Origin: Microbacterium sp. XT11
Lineage (GTDB): Bacteria > Actinomycetota > Actinomycetes > Actinomycetales > Microbacteriaceae
Assembly: GCF_001513675.1 (NCBI RefSeq)
Contig: NZ_CP013859.1
Location: 3,349,081 to 3,413,080, forward strand
Length of the DNA: 64,000 nucleotides
Reading direction: 5' to 3'
Shown: piece after piece, positions 51,832 through 59,581 of the stretch
Numbering within the stretch: position 1 is the first letter of the stretch
Layout: the number at the start of each line of letters is the position of its first letter
The notes under the pieces: generated by a model
Seen by the model: only the letters and a program-made list of their open reading frames with translations
Told to the model about the DNA's origin: nothing
Databases searched by the model: none
Translations under genes and position numbers: made by a program

Positions 51832-51866
51832 AGAGGAGCACGGTGCCCATGGCGCCGTGCTCCTCT
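51832..51866 (+). terminator. terminator after mscL
   Basis: 16-bp stem AGAGGAGCACGGTGCC / GGCGCCGTGCTCCTCT (one G-T wobble) around a CAT loop, followed by TCTG, 30 bases after the mscL stop. It separates the mscL operon from the convergent helicase-like genes. Confidence 0.82.
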
Positions 51867-51889
51867 TCTGCATCCGGCTCGGTCACGGG

Positions 51890-52111
51890 TCAGTAGTGCG
51901 GCGGCACCTCGCGCCGCATCCGCTCGTCGTTGGGTCCGCCGCCGTCAGCGCCCGACCCGGGTCCGCTCTCCGACGCTGCTCTCCCAGATGCGCCACCCGG
52001 CACGGCGGTGTCCGGCTCCGGGTCCGTGCCGGGCGCAGGGGTCAGCCGCGCTCTGCGCGATCCGGCAACACGGACCACCCGCTGTCTCGGACGCTCGGGG
52101 TCTTCAGGCAT
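51890..52111 (-). CDS. short hypothetical protein
   Basis: 73-residue open frame, ATG at 52111 overlapping the end of the helicase-like gene by 8 bases. Composition is disordered, rich in Pro, Gly, Arg and Asp, ending MRREVPPHY. The overlap with the large upstream gene suggests coupled translation; no homology is recognised. May be real or may be an extension of codon bias; moderate support. Confidence 0.5.
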   Translation of the reverse strand: MPEDPERPRQRVVRVAGSRRARLTPAPGTDPEPDTAVPGGASGRAASESGPGSGADGGGPNDERMRREVPPHY

Positions 52112-55100
52112 CTCTCGCGTCGTCGGCATCGATCGGTTGGGTGTCGTTCTCGGCACGGGGGGCGGACGGCGAGATCCCGAGGACGCCGGCGATCCGCGTC
52201 GCCACGGTCGTCGGGTCGCTGTACAGGTCGAAAGCGTGCACGCGCACGTAGTGCCAGCCGAGGCGGCGAAGCACATTGGGCCGCAGCCGCAGCGTCTCAC
52301 GAAGCGACTCGCCGCGCGATTCGGGGTCGGACTCGATGACCACGGCCTTCCCGCCGTGCTGCGCCACCAGCGGCAGCAGGCCGCGGTAGTCGACGTCGAC
52401 GGAGGCGCCAAGGCGCCGCAGCTCGCGAGCCAGCGCCAGCGTGAGCGGATCGGCGAGATCCTCGAGGCGGGGGGCGCGGCCTCGACCGGCCAAGCCGCCG
52501 AGGATCGACATGAGCGTCGCGGCGCCGTACTCGAGGCGACCGTCGTCGAACGCGGACGGACGGATCGACGACACGATCACCATCGACCGGCGAGCCCGCG
52601 TCATGCCGACGGTCAGCAGGCGTTCGCCATCGGGCGATGACAGGTCGCCGAAGTCGCTGAGCACGCGACCGTGCTTCGTGAGGCCGAACCCGAGCGAGAA
52701 GATCACGCGGTCGCGGCTCTCCGCCACCGACTCCTCGAGCGTGAGCACCGCGAAGGGCTCTGCGGTGTCGCGGCCGACGAAGTCCGCGACGTCAGATCGG
52801 CCGGCGAACGCGGCGGTGACGGCTGCACGCACGCGCTCCGCATGCCGAGTGCTCGCGGTCACGACCATGAGCGATTCCTCCGGGCGGTGCACGGCGTGCT
52901 CGACGACGAGCGTCACCACTCGGGCCACTTCGGCATCGGGGCTCTCGACGGCTCCCGACACCGGATCGGGCGTGCCGGTGCCGCCCTCGACGTAGTCGAC
53001 CGTCAGGCTGCCGCGGCCGAGGTACGAACCGGCCCAGGGCAAGGAGACGATCTCGCCGCCGTAGAACGCGTCGTTGATGAGCTCGACCAGGTCTTCACCG
53101 CCGGCACGGTAGCTGCGCGTGAGCGTCGCCACCGGAAGCAGCTCTGACAGCCGCTCGAAGACCGACACCTCGTCGAAGGGCACCTCGGCCTCCCACGCGG
53201 GATCGGGATCGACGGCCACCTGGAACGGAGTCGGGCGCTGGGTGACCGGGTCGCCGAACGCGATGACCTGCCGTGCGCGACGGATGGCCGGTGCGGCCTC
53301 CGCGAGATTGATCGCCGCGGCGTCGACGAGCAGCACGGCGTCGAACTCCACCGAGTCGGGGATCTCCGGCACGAGGTACGGCGACGAGATCCACACCGGT
53401 GCGAGAGCGTTCATCAGGGTGGGCGCAGCGCTCACGAGCTCCGCCGTGGTCGTCCCCTGCTGGGTCAGCGCCCGGCGGAGGTTCTGCGCCTCCTGCGGCT
53501 CGTCGACGATGGCGATCTTCCATTGATTCGCGAGCTGCCACGCCAGGAGCGGACCGGCGGCTGCCGCGTGCGCCTCGTCGACCAGCCGGAAGTCCCGCTC
53601 CAGGCGGTCGACCACGGCCGTGTTCGCACCGAGCAGCGCCCGGTTGTCCTGCAGCGCCCGCTCGAGGAGCGACTGCCACCAGGCGAACTCCAGCTCGTCG
53701 CCGACACGATCCTCCGAGACGTGCCGCACCGAGAGCTCGGTGAGAAGGGGCTCGAGGCCCAGCCCGGCCAGACGATCGCGCAGGGTGGCCCGTTCGACGA
53801 GGTTCTCGAAGACGTCGGACTTCGCCGCGAGCCCCGCGAGAGTCCGCACGAGCCTGGCGACGGGGAGCGACGCGAGCGGCTCCCGGCGGCCCCGCGCGGC
53901 GTCGAGCTCGGCGAGCTCCGCGTCGACCCGCTGCCACGAGGCGTGCACCTCGGCGAGCCCGATGGGGATCTCCGGCGCCACGCCCGCGTCGACGTACCTC
54001 TGCCATTGCGTCCGCTGCGTCTGGATGCGCAACAGCGCCTCGTGCATCTCTGTGATGTGGACGCCCGGGCGCACGTACTCCTTCGCAAGGCGCCGGAGCC
54101 GGCGGCGGTTCGCCGAGGACATCCCCGGTGCGTCGCGGCGTGAGCCGTGCGCCTGGATGAGCTCCCCCAGCGGACGCTCGAAGACCGTCGGGCTGAACCG
54201 GTCGAGGGAATCGCGGATGCCCTCGAGGAGTCGGAGGTACTCGCCCAGCTCGTCCACCGTCGCGAACGGTCGCATGTGGGTCTGCGCGATCAGCGCGTAG
54301 CCGCGCTCCAGCAGAGCGGGCACGCTCGCCGCGTGCAGCCGGGAAGCCAGTTCGTGCGCAGCGCGCGCGGCCTCGGTGCTCGTGAAGCTCACGCCGTACC
54401 AGGGCGAGTCGTCGGGCCCGAACCGGAACTCCCCCAGGCGCGCGGCGTGAGCGAGCGCGGCGGCCGCCTCACTGCGGTCTCCCGCCAGTCGGCGCAGCGT
54501 GTCCTGGCTCAGCCTCGCCGTGGTCGACGGCGGATGCGGGAGCGATGCCAGTCGCGTCAGGTGGCGAGTAGCGTCGAGGACCGACGCGTTCGTGCCGGGG
54601 ACCGGAGCGGTGAGTGCCTGCCGGTAGTCGCGCAGCACGGTGCGCAGCCGCACGAGCGCGTCATCCACGTCGCTCACCTTGGGCGCTACGGCCTTCTCGT
54701 TGCGTCCGATGGCGCGGACGAGGTCGCGGCGGAGGGTCGCGGGCGAGACGGCGAGGCTGTCCAGGCCGATGCCGGCGAGGCGATGCCGCACCCCGTCGAG
54801 GGTCGAGCGCCGCGCCGACACGACGAGCACCCGCTTGCCCGCGCGCACGAGCTCGCCGAGGGCGTTGATGACGGTCTGGGTGCCCCCTGTGCCGGGGAGC
54901 GTCGCGATGGTCATCGAATGACCGGCCGCGATCCTGGCGAGCACGGCCTCCTGCTCGGCATCCGCGTCGAGGAGCAGATTGTCGGATGCCGGCGCCCTCT
55001 CGTCGGGGCTCGTGACGGTCGGCTCCGGCCGCCGCGCCGTGACCTGCTCGCGGTCGCCGACGTGCCCGCCCAGCGCGTTGAGCACGACGTGGTCGAGGTT

Positions 55101-55823
55101 CCTGCTGTCCCGGGCCATCGCACCACCGACGTCGGCGAAGGTCGAGACGACGAGGCGCGGCTGCACGGAGAACGTCTCGATGGAACGCGTGCTCGCGCGG
55201 AGGCTGTCGATGACGGGCTGCGGCTTGAAGATGCCGCCGTCATAGGCGAGCGCCGCCAGCGCGTGCGCGTCGATCGTGAGTCCGAAGTGGTCGCGCGCGA
55301 TGCGCACGAGCTCCGGGTTCACCTCGAACACGCCATGCAGCTTCAGCTCGAAGTCGGTGTGGTGCCGGCGGATGGCGAGCGGGCGCAGGAGCACCGGCGC
55401 TGCGAAGTCCGCGCCGCCGATGCGCCATCCCGCGACGCCGACGGCGAGGTGCACGGCCTCGATGCCGCGGACGGTGCGCAGCTCGGTGTTCTTGGCGGTG
55501 ATGCGTTCGGCGGCGAGACGCGCGGTGCGGAGTCCCACCTCGTCGCGGAACAGGTTCGAGAGCAGCGTGGACTTGCCGGTGATGAACTGCGGGAGGCTGC
55601 CGGGGTGCGCCTTCGAGATGTCGATGCCCGACTCGATCGTGTCGCGGAACGAGGTGAGCGGCGACGGCCCGCCCAGGTCGGCTGCCTCGGCACGCAGCCG
55701 CGCACGCTCGGAGTCCGCGGCATGCGCCACGTCGACACCGGTCGTCGTGGCGTGGAGGTCGCCGAGCGTCACCGCAGCCTCGGTCGCCGCCTGGTTCGCA
55801 GCCTTTCCTTCACGTCGCCACAC
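52104..55823 (-). CDS. large SF1 helicase-like protein with degenerate ATPase motifs and Vsr-like C-terminus
   Basis: 1239 residues, GTG start 7 bases after a TAGGGT box. The N-terminal ~300 residues are a family-specific domain. The SF1 core follows: Walker A at about 310-316 is PGTGGTQ, with Gly314 where Lys is expected (PPGTGKSQT in relatives); Walker B reads VLLVDAAA instead of DEAS; motif III GDPVTQRP; LTRSYR; VIFSLGFG; motif VI GMTRARRS. The last ~80 residues (VDVDYRGLLPLVAQHGGKAVVIESD...GWHYVRVHAFDLYSDP) resemble the Vsr/MTES endonuclease-like fold. By sequence it belongs with the DUF4011/MTES-type helicase-nucleases, but the catalytic Lys is missing, so ATPase activity is doubtful. 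Function unknown. Confidence 0.85.
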   Translation of the reverse strand: MWRREGKAANQAATEAAVTLGDLHATTTGVDVAHAADSERARLRAEAADLGGPSPLTSFRDTIESGIDISKAHPGSLPQFITGKSTLLSNLFRDEVGLRTARLAAERITAKNTELRTVRGIEAVHLAVGVAGWRIGGADFAAPVLLRPLAIRRHHTDFELKLHGVFEVNPELVRIARDHFGLTIDAHALAALAYDGGIFKPQPVIDSLRASTRSIETFSVQPRLVVSTFADVGGAMARDSRNLDHVVLNALGGHVGDREQVTARRPEPTVTSPDERAPASDNLLLDADAEQEAVLARIAAGHSMTIATLPGTGGTQTVINALGELVRAGKRVLVVSARRSTLDGVRHRLAGIGLDSLAVSPATLRRDLVRAIGRNEKAVAPKVSDVDDALVRLRTVLRDYRQALTAPVPGTNASVLDATRHLTRLASLPHPPSTTARLSQDTLRRLAGDRSEAAAALAHAARLGEFRFGPDDSPWYGVSFTSTEAARAAHELASRLHAASVPALLERGYALIAQTHMRPFATVDELGEYLRLLEGIRDSLDRFSPTVFERPLGELIQAHGSRRDAPGMSSANRRRLRRLAKEYVRPGVHITEMHEALLRIQTQRTQWQRYVDAGVAPEIPIGLAEVHASWQRVDAELAELDAARGRREPLASLPVARLVRTLAGLAAKSDVFENLVERATLRDRLAGLGLEPLLTELSVRHVSEDRVGDELEFAWWQSLLERALQDNRALLGANTAVVDRLERDFRLVDEAHAAAAGPLLAWQLANQWKIAIVDEPQEAQNLRRALTQQGTTTAELVSAAPTLMNALAPVWISSPYLVPEIPDSVEFDAVLLVDAAAINLAEAAPAIRRARQVIAFGDPVTQRPTPFQVAVDPDPAWEAEVPFDEVSVFERLSELLPVATLTRSYRAGGEDLVELINDAFYGGEIVSLPWAGSYLGRGSLTVDYVEGGTGTPDPVSGAVESPDAEVARVVTLVVEHAVHRPEESLMVVTASTRHAERVRAAVTAAFAGRSDVADFVGRDTAEPFAVLTLEESVAESRDRVIFSLGFGLTKHGRVLSDFGDLSSPDGERLLTVGMTRARRSMVIVSSIRPSAFDDGRLEYGAATLMSILGGLAGRGRAPRLEDLADPLTLALARELRRLGASVDVDYRGLLPLVAQHGGKAVVIESDPESRGESLRETLRLRPNVLRRLGWHYVRVHAFDLYSDPTTVATRIAGVLGISPSAPRAENDTQPIDADDARDA

Positions 55824-56010
55824 ACTTCACACCCTAGGCGCGACGCGACGCAGGACGCGTATCCCGGGCGGGTTTCACGGGAATTCCGCGCGTGAACGGC
55901 CCCGATGCCCGCCGGAACTCGTCCTCCACCGTCGCGCCGATCCGACGAGCTATCCACCGAACACGTCAACGGGCGACGATCAGGTCGCCGCAGGCGCGGA
56001 GGATAGGTCC

Positions 56011-56529
56011 ATGACATTCCGCTACGACTTCGCACCGACGCCCTTCGGCGACGCGCTCGCGGTCTTCTCCGACGAGGGCATCGTGCGGTTCGATCTCTCC
56101 GAGTCCGCAGACCCATCGGTCCCCTGGCTTCTCGAGTCGGTATCCGCCCGGCTGGGCGCCGTCCCGGAGGCTGCGCCCGGCGCGGCCGACGAGCTCGCGC
56201 ACCTCCTCGACGACTACTTCGACGGGGCGCCCGTGCGGTTCGACGAGCATCTCCGATTCGACTGGCGTCTGGTCAACGGGTTCGCTCGACGCGCGCTGCA
56301 GACGATCTGCACGATCGGATGGGGCGAGACGCTCAGCTACGGCGAGGTGGCTGTGCTCGCCGGTCACCCCGGTGCCGCGCGCGCGGTGGGCACGGCCTGT
56401 CGGCTGACGCCGTTCTCGGTCATCGTTCCCGTGCACCGCGTCGTCCGCTCGGACGGCACGCCCGGTCAGTACGGCGCGCACCCGGAGCGGAAGCGGTTCC
56501 TCCTCGATCTCGAGTCCGCACGCAGCTGA
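56011..56529 (+). CDS. Ogt/AGT-like protein with active-site Cys replaced (alkyltransferase-like)
   Basis: 172 residues with the full layout of a methylated-DNA--protein-cysteine methyltransferase: N-terminal domain, GWGETLSYGEVAVLAG, the arginine-finger region AARAVGTACR, and the active-site segment IVPVHRVVRSDGTPGQYG. The family motif is PCHR; here it is PVHR (Val141), so alkyl transfer to the protein is not possible. Alkyltransferase-like proteins with PWHR flag O6-alkylguanine for excision repair; this may do the same. RBS ggagga precedes the ATG at 56011. Confidence 0.88.
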   Translation: MTFRYDFAPTPFGDALAVFSDEGIVRFDLSESADPSVPWLLESVSARLGAVPEAAPGAADELAHLLDDYFDGAPVRFDEHLRFDWRLVNGFARRALQTICTIGWGETLSYGEVAVLAGHPGAARAVGTACRLTPFSVIVPVHRVVRSDGTPGQYGAHPERKRFLLDLESARS

Positions 56530-57049
56530 GCGGCACGACGCTGACGCAGGCAGACTCGGCTTCCGCAGCGGCGAGCGCTGTGGTCCCCGGGGGGGCGGCG
56601 GTGCTCCAGCCGACCGCTGCGACATTGGCGCGGGTCCCGGCGTGTAGGCCGCCGGGGCCCGCGTGTCCTGAACCGCGACACCACAGGAACGCGGACAGCG
56701 GGATTCGCTCCCCACGGATTCGGCCTCCACGGATTCGGCACCTGCGGAATCGGCACCTGCGGATTCGGCACCGGCGGATTCGGCACGTGCGGAAAGACAC
56801 CGGCGATTCGACACCGACGCAAATCGACGCCGCTGCGATCGACATCGGGATTCGATGACACGAAAGCCAAGACTCAGGCGCAATCGACTTCTGGGGCGAT
56901 GGAAGTCGGCGGCGATCGATATCGGATGCAAATGGAATCGACAGAAGCAGAATGACCATGCGGAACCCGCGGTGAGTGCAATCGGCATCCGGTGCTAGAG
57001 TCTTCGCTACGACCGGGAGCACGGCGCCGTCACCCGAAGGCAGGAAGAC
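56530..57049. other. 520-bp intergenic region, no convincing gene
   Basis: Lower GC than its flanks. It contains a six-copy 15-bp tandem repeat (56701-56790) that decays into irregular ATCGAC-containing sequence up to about 56955, and the probable promoter region of the RamA-like gene. Open frames occur on both strands, but all read through the repeat as pentapeptide arrays and none has a plausible start context, so I do not call a gene here. Confidence 0.6.
56701..56790. repeat. 15-bp tandem repeat, six copies
   Basis: Consensus GGATTCGGCACCTGC, copies at 56701, 56716, 56731, 56746, 56761 and 56776 with 0-6 differences each; a shorter, degenerate seventh unit follows at 56791. The unit length is a multiple of three, so every frame gives a pentapeptide repeat. 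Function unknown. Confidence 0.9.
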
Positions 57050-57910
57050 GTGAGCACATCGTCCGAGCTCGAACCCGAGAGCGAGCTCGTCGCACGCGCG
57101 GTACGCGAGTTGGCGCGCCGCACCCGCTTCCCGGTGGCCTTCGGCGGGCTCATCGAGCAGGGCGTGGTGAACGTCACCAGCATCGTGGGCAACCGCACCC
57201 GCAGCCTCGAGGGTCTTCGAGTGCGGCCCGAACGCGGACTCGGCGGCCGAGCCATGATGGAGCTCCGCCCCCGCATGACGAACGACTACGGGTCATCGCA
57301 GCAGATCACGCACGACTACGACGTGTTCGTGCTGGGCGAAGGGCTCAGCACGCTCCTGGCTCTGCCCATCGTCGTCGACGGGCGACCACGCGGCGTGCTG
57401 TACGCCGGAGCGTGGGACGAGACTCCCGTCGGAGGCGTCACGACCGCGCCCGCCATGCAGGTCGTGCAGTCGGTCGCGGACGAGCTGCGCATCAGGGACG
57501 AGGTCGAGCGTCGGCTGAGGGCTGCGGCCGCCACCACGGCGACCATCGCGCCCCAGCAACAGCAGGAGGAGTTGCGCGAGAGCTTCGCGGAGCTGCGCAG
57601 CATCGGGGCATCCGTCGACGACGCCGACCTGCGCGCACGCATCGCGCGTGTGGAACGCCGTCTGCTGCGCCTGGCCGGCGAGCCCGTTCCCGCGGTCACC
57701 GGCCCGATCCCGTCGGTGCATCTCTCCCGCCGTGAGACCGACGTCCTCGCGTGCGCGGCACTCGGTGCGACCAACGCCGAGATCGCCGCACAGCTCGGGC
57801 TGCGCGAGGGCACCGTGAAGGCCTACCTCGGCGCCGCGATGTCGAAGCTCGACGCCTCCACACGGCACGCCGCGGTGGCGAAGGCACGGCGCGCCGGACT
57901 CCTGCCCTGA
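57050..57910 (+). CDS. GAF-LuxR type transcriptional regulator (RamA-like)
   Basis: 286 residues. N-terminal GAF-like domain (about 15-150, FPVAFGGLIEQGVVNVTSIVG...LALPIVVDGRPRGVLYAG), a helical linker with a Gln run (APQQQQEEL), and a C-terminal LuxR HTH (LSRRETDVLACAALGATNAEIAAQLGLREGTVKAYLGAAMSKLDASTRHAAV). Size and layout match RamA of Corynebacterium, the regulator of acetate metabolism, but targets are not deducible. GTG start at 57050 with RBS aggaag 5 bases before it. Confidence 0.88.
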   Translation: MSTSSELEPESELVARAVRELARRTRFPVAFGGLIEQGVVNVTSIVGNRTRSLEGLRVRPERGLGGRAMMELRPRMTNDYGSSQQITHDYDVFVLGEGLSTLLALPIVVDGRPRGVLYAGAWDETPVGGVTTAPAMQVVQSVADELRIRDEVERRLRAAAATTATIAPQQQQEELRESFAELRSIGASVDDADLRARIARVERRLLRLAGEPVPAVTGPIPSVHLSRRETDVLACAALGATNAEIAAQLGLREGTVKAYLGAAMSKLDASTRHAAVAKARRAGLLP

Positions 57911-57970
57911 CTGCACAGACGGTGCCCACTGGACGCCGGTAACATGGCGAGCAGTCGGGCGACACCGACT

Positions 57971-58020
57971 CCGGACGAGGCAGGCCAGTACCCGGTGAGC
58001 GACAAGACTGGTCCGGGAGG
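57971..58020 (+). promoter_or_regulatory. guanidine-III riboswitch (ykkC-III)
   Basis: Directly ahead of the SugE/Gdx gene. Conserved ykkC-III blocks are visible: CCGGACGAGG, GTACCCGGTGAGCGACAAG and a closing GTCCGGGAGG. Two helices form: CCGGAC (57971-57976) with GTCCGG (58011-58016), and CCAGT (57985-57989) with ACTGG (58007-58011), giving the pseudoknot of this class. The ribosome-binding GGGAGG lies in the 3' strand, 6 bases before the ATG, so ligand binding would expose or hide it. Guanidine is the class ligand. Confidence 0.9.
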
Positions 58021-58026
58021 ACCATC

Positions 58027-58353
58027 ATGTCGTGGATCGTACTCATCGCATCCGGCGTTCTCGAGGCCGTCTGGGCGACGGCGCTGGGCAAGTCCGAAGG
58101 ACTGACCAAACTCTGGCCGAGCATCATCTTCTTCGGCGGACTCACACTGTCGATGCTCGGGCTCGCCTTCGCCATGCGCGAGATCGCCACGGGCACCGCC
58201 TATGCCGTGTGGGTCGGAATCGGGGCATCGCTCACCGTCATCTGGGCCATGGTCACCGGAGAGAGCGATATCTCGTGGCCGCGAATTCTGCTGCTCATGG
58301 GACTCGTCGGCTGCATTGTCGGTTTGAAGCTCATCGACCCCGGTCACGAATGA
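58027..58353 (+). CDS. gdx: SMR-family guanidinium exporter (SugE/Gdx type)
   Basis: Four-helix small multidrug resistance protein, 108 residues, forms an antiparallel dimer exporting guanidinium in exchange for protons. The essential Glu13 is in ASGVLEAVWATALGKSEG; helix 3 carries GTAYAVWVGIGASLTVIWAM and the Gdx-like WPRILLL follows. The guanidine-III riboswitch immediately upstream supports the Gdx branch over the quaternary-ammonium (Qac) branch. Confidence 0.93.
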   Translation: MSWIVLIASGVLEAVWATALGKSEGLTKLWPSIIFFGGLTLSMLGLAFAMREIATGTAYAVWVGIGASLTVIWAMVTGESDISWPRILLLMGLVGCIVGLKLIDPGHE

Positions 58354-58401
58354 CGAACGAGCGCCTTGTCGCCTCGGCGGCACAGCGGTATCGTCATTTT
58401 C

Positions 58402-58752
58402 ATGGCGAGACGAATTGTGCACCAGCTGGTTGACGATATCGACGGCAGCGTTCTGGAAATCGGCGAAGGCGAGACCGTGCATTTCTCGCTCAACGGCTCG
58501 GCATACGAAATCGACCTCAGCGCCGAGCACGCAGAAGAACTCCGCGCGGCGCTCGAGCCCTACATCTCGGCAGGGCGACGGGCGGGATCGTCTGGGTCCG
58601 CCACCAGGGCGTCATCATCGTCGCGGAAGCGTCCGGCTCGCAATCCCGAGGTCGCAGCCATCCGCGCCTGGGCGAAGGACAACGGCTACACGCTCTCCGA
58701 GCGCGGCCGCATCCCGGCCCCCGTGGTCGAGGCGTACAACGCCGCGCACTGA
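58402..58752 (+). CDS. lsr2: Lsr2 nucleoid-associated protein
   Basis: H-NS-like xenogeneic silencer that binds AT-rich DNA. 116 residues: N-terminal oligomerisation domain (ARRIVHQLVDDIDGSVLEIGEGETVHFSLNGSAYEIDLS), a basic Ser/Arg linker, and the C-terminal DNA-binding domain with the RGR minor-groove clamp in WAKDNGYTLSERGRIPAPVVEAYNAA. ATG 58402 lies 7 bases after a TATCGT box; the earlier frame start at 58366 is not used. Confidence 0.95.
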   Translation: MARRIVHQLVDDIDGSVLEIGEGETVHFSLNGSAYEIDLSAEHAEELRAALEPYISAGRRAGSSGSATRASSSSRKRPARNPEVAAIRAWAKDNGYTLSERGRIPAPVVEAYNAAH

Positions 58753-58779
58753 CCGGAGCACTCGTAACCGACATCGCGA

Positions 58780-58812
58780 TTCGCCCGCTGCCCCCTCAGC
58801 GCACCGGGCGAA
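58780..58812. terminator. weak hairpin between lsr2 and MarR gene
   Basis: TTCGCCCG / CGGGCGAA arms (8 bp) with an inner CGCTG/CAGCG pairing, in the convergent gap between lsr2 and the marR-type gene. Plausible bidirectional terminator, no T tract. Confidence 0.5.
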
Positions 58813-58820
58813 CGTGAAGG

Positions 58821-59447
58821 TCAGGGGTGCGACCCCTCTCTGGCCCAGGGCTCCTCCCCAGTCAGGCTGATCTCCGCCGTCATGTCCATGAGGAAGCGGA
58901 TGACGACCTCGCGCTCCTGCGACGTGAGGCGCGCCGCGGCATGGAACCGCTTCGCCTGCTGCCGCCCCACCGTCTCCATGGCGGCCTGCCTCGTCTCTGG
59001 CGTGATGGCGATCGCCAGGGCGCGCCGATCACTGGGGTGAGGCGAGCGGGTGATGTGACCACCCTTCTCGAGCCTGTCCAGCAGCTTCGTCGTCGAAGCG
59101 GTCGAGATCCCGAGATGCTGTGCGATTCCGCCGGGCGTGGCGACGACATCGCGGTTCGCGCACACGATCAGATAGTGCAGGGCGCGCATATCCGTCTCGT
59201 TGAGCTGCATGTACCGCCGCGACGCGTGCGACAGGCGCTGCTCGGCCTCCCGCAGCTCGCCGAGAGCTCCCATGAGTTCCGCGATCTGCCGCAGGTCTTC
59301 GGGCGCGACCCCGGACCGATCGATCAGTGTGCTGCGAGGGTCGCTCGCATCGACGTCGTAGATGGCGGAGTGAGTGAGGCCATCCGACGACCTGCGCTCG
59401 CCGCCGGCCGCCCCGGGCAGCGGGCCGACGCCGGTCATGGAGGTCAT
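58821..59447 (-). CDS. MarR family transcriptional regulator
   Basis: 208-residue winged-helix regulator with an N-terminal extension (about 50 residues, disordered). The wHTH reads NETDMRALHYLIVCANRDVVATPGGIAQHLGISTASTTKLLDRLEKGGHITRSPHPSDRRALAIAIT. The ATG at 59447 is 6 bases after TAGCAT; an alternative ATG is at 59438. Divergent from the MMPL transporter with a palindrome between, the standard arrangement for a repressor of a drug or lipid exporter. Confidence 0.92.
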   Translation of the reverse strand: MTSMTGVGPLPGAAGGERRSSDGLTHSAIYDVDASDPRSTLIDRSGVAPEDLRQIAELMGALGELREAEQRLSHASRRYMQLNETDMRALHYLIVCANRDVVATPGGIAQHLGISTASTTKLLDRLEKGGHITRSPHPSDRRALAIAITPETRQAAMETVGRQQAKRFHAAARLTSQEREVVIRFLMDMTAEISLTGEEPWAREGSHP

Positions 59448-59491
59448 GGGAACATGCTACACATCGGATACTTTCATGCTGAGCAACTTTC

Positions 59492-59506
59492 TCGCTAGGC
59501 TAGCGA
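59492..59506. promoter_or_regulatory. MarR operator candidate
   Basis: TCGCTAG-G-CTAGCGA: perfect 7-bp inverted repeat around one base, in the 134-bp gap between the divergent MarR and MMPL genes. A TAGCGATATT stretch adjoining it holds the probable -10 of the MMPL promoter. Confidence 0.62.
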
Positions 59507-59581
59507 TATTCGCGGATCCCCCGCGACGCCCCGCCTTCTCCGTCCGGTGGGTGTCCTGAGACCCGTCCCGAGAGGACCCTG

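Noticed and set aside
54147..55895. 582-codon plus-strand frame opposite the helicase-like gene
   Set aside because: Antisense of a gene with clear motifs; composition typical of a shadow frame.
52104..56529. Helicase-like and AGT-like genes as an antiviral defence island
   Set aside because: No restriction, toxin, integrase or other defence gene nearby and housekeeping genes on both sides; defence is possible but unsupported.
56466..56870. Minus-strand 134-codon frame with VPNPQ-like repeats
   Set aside because: The repeat arises from the 15-bp DNA unit, equally open in other frames; no RBS, and it overlaps the 3' end of the AGT-like gene.
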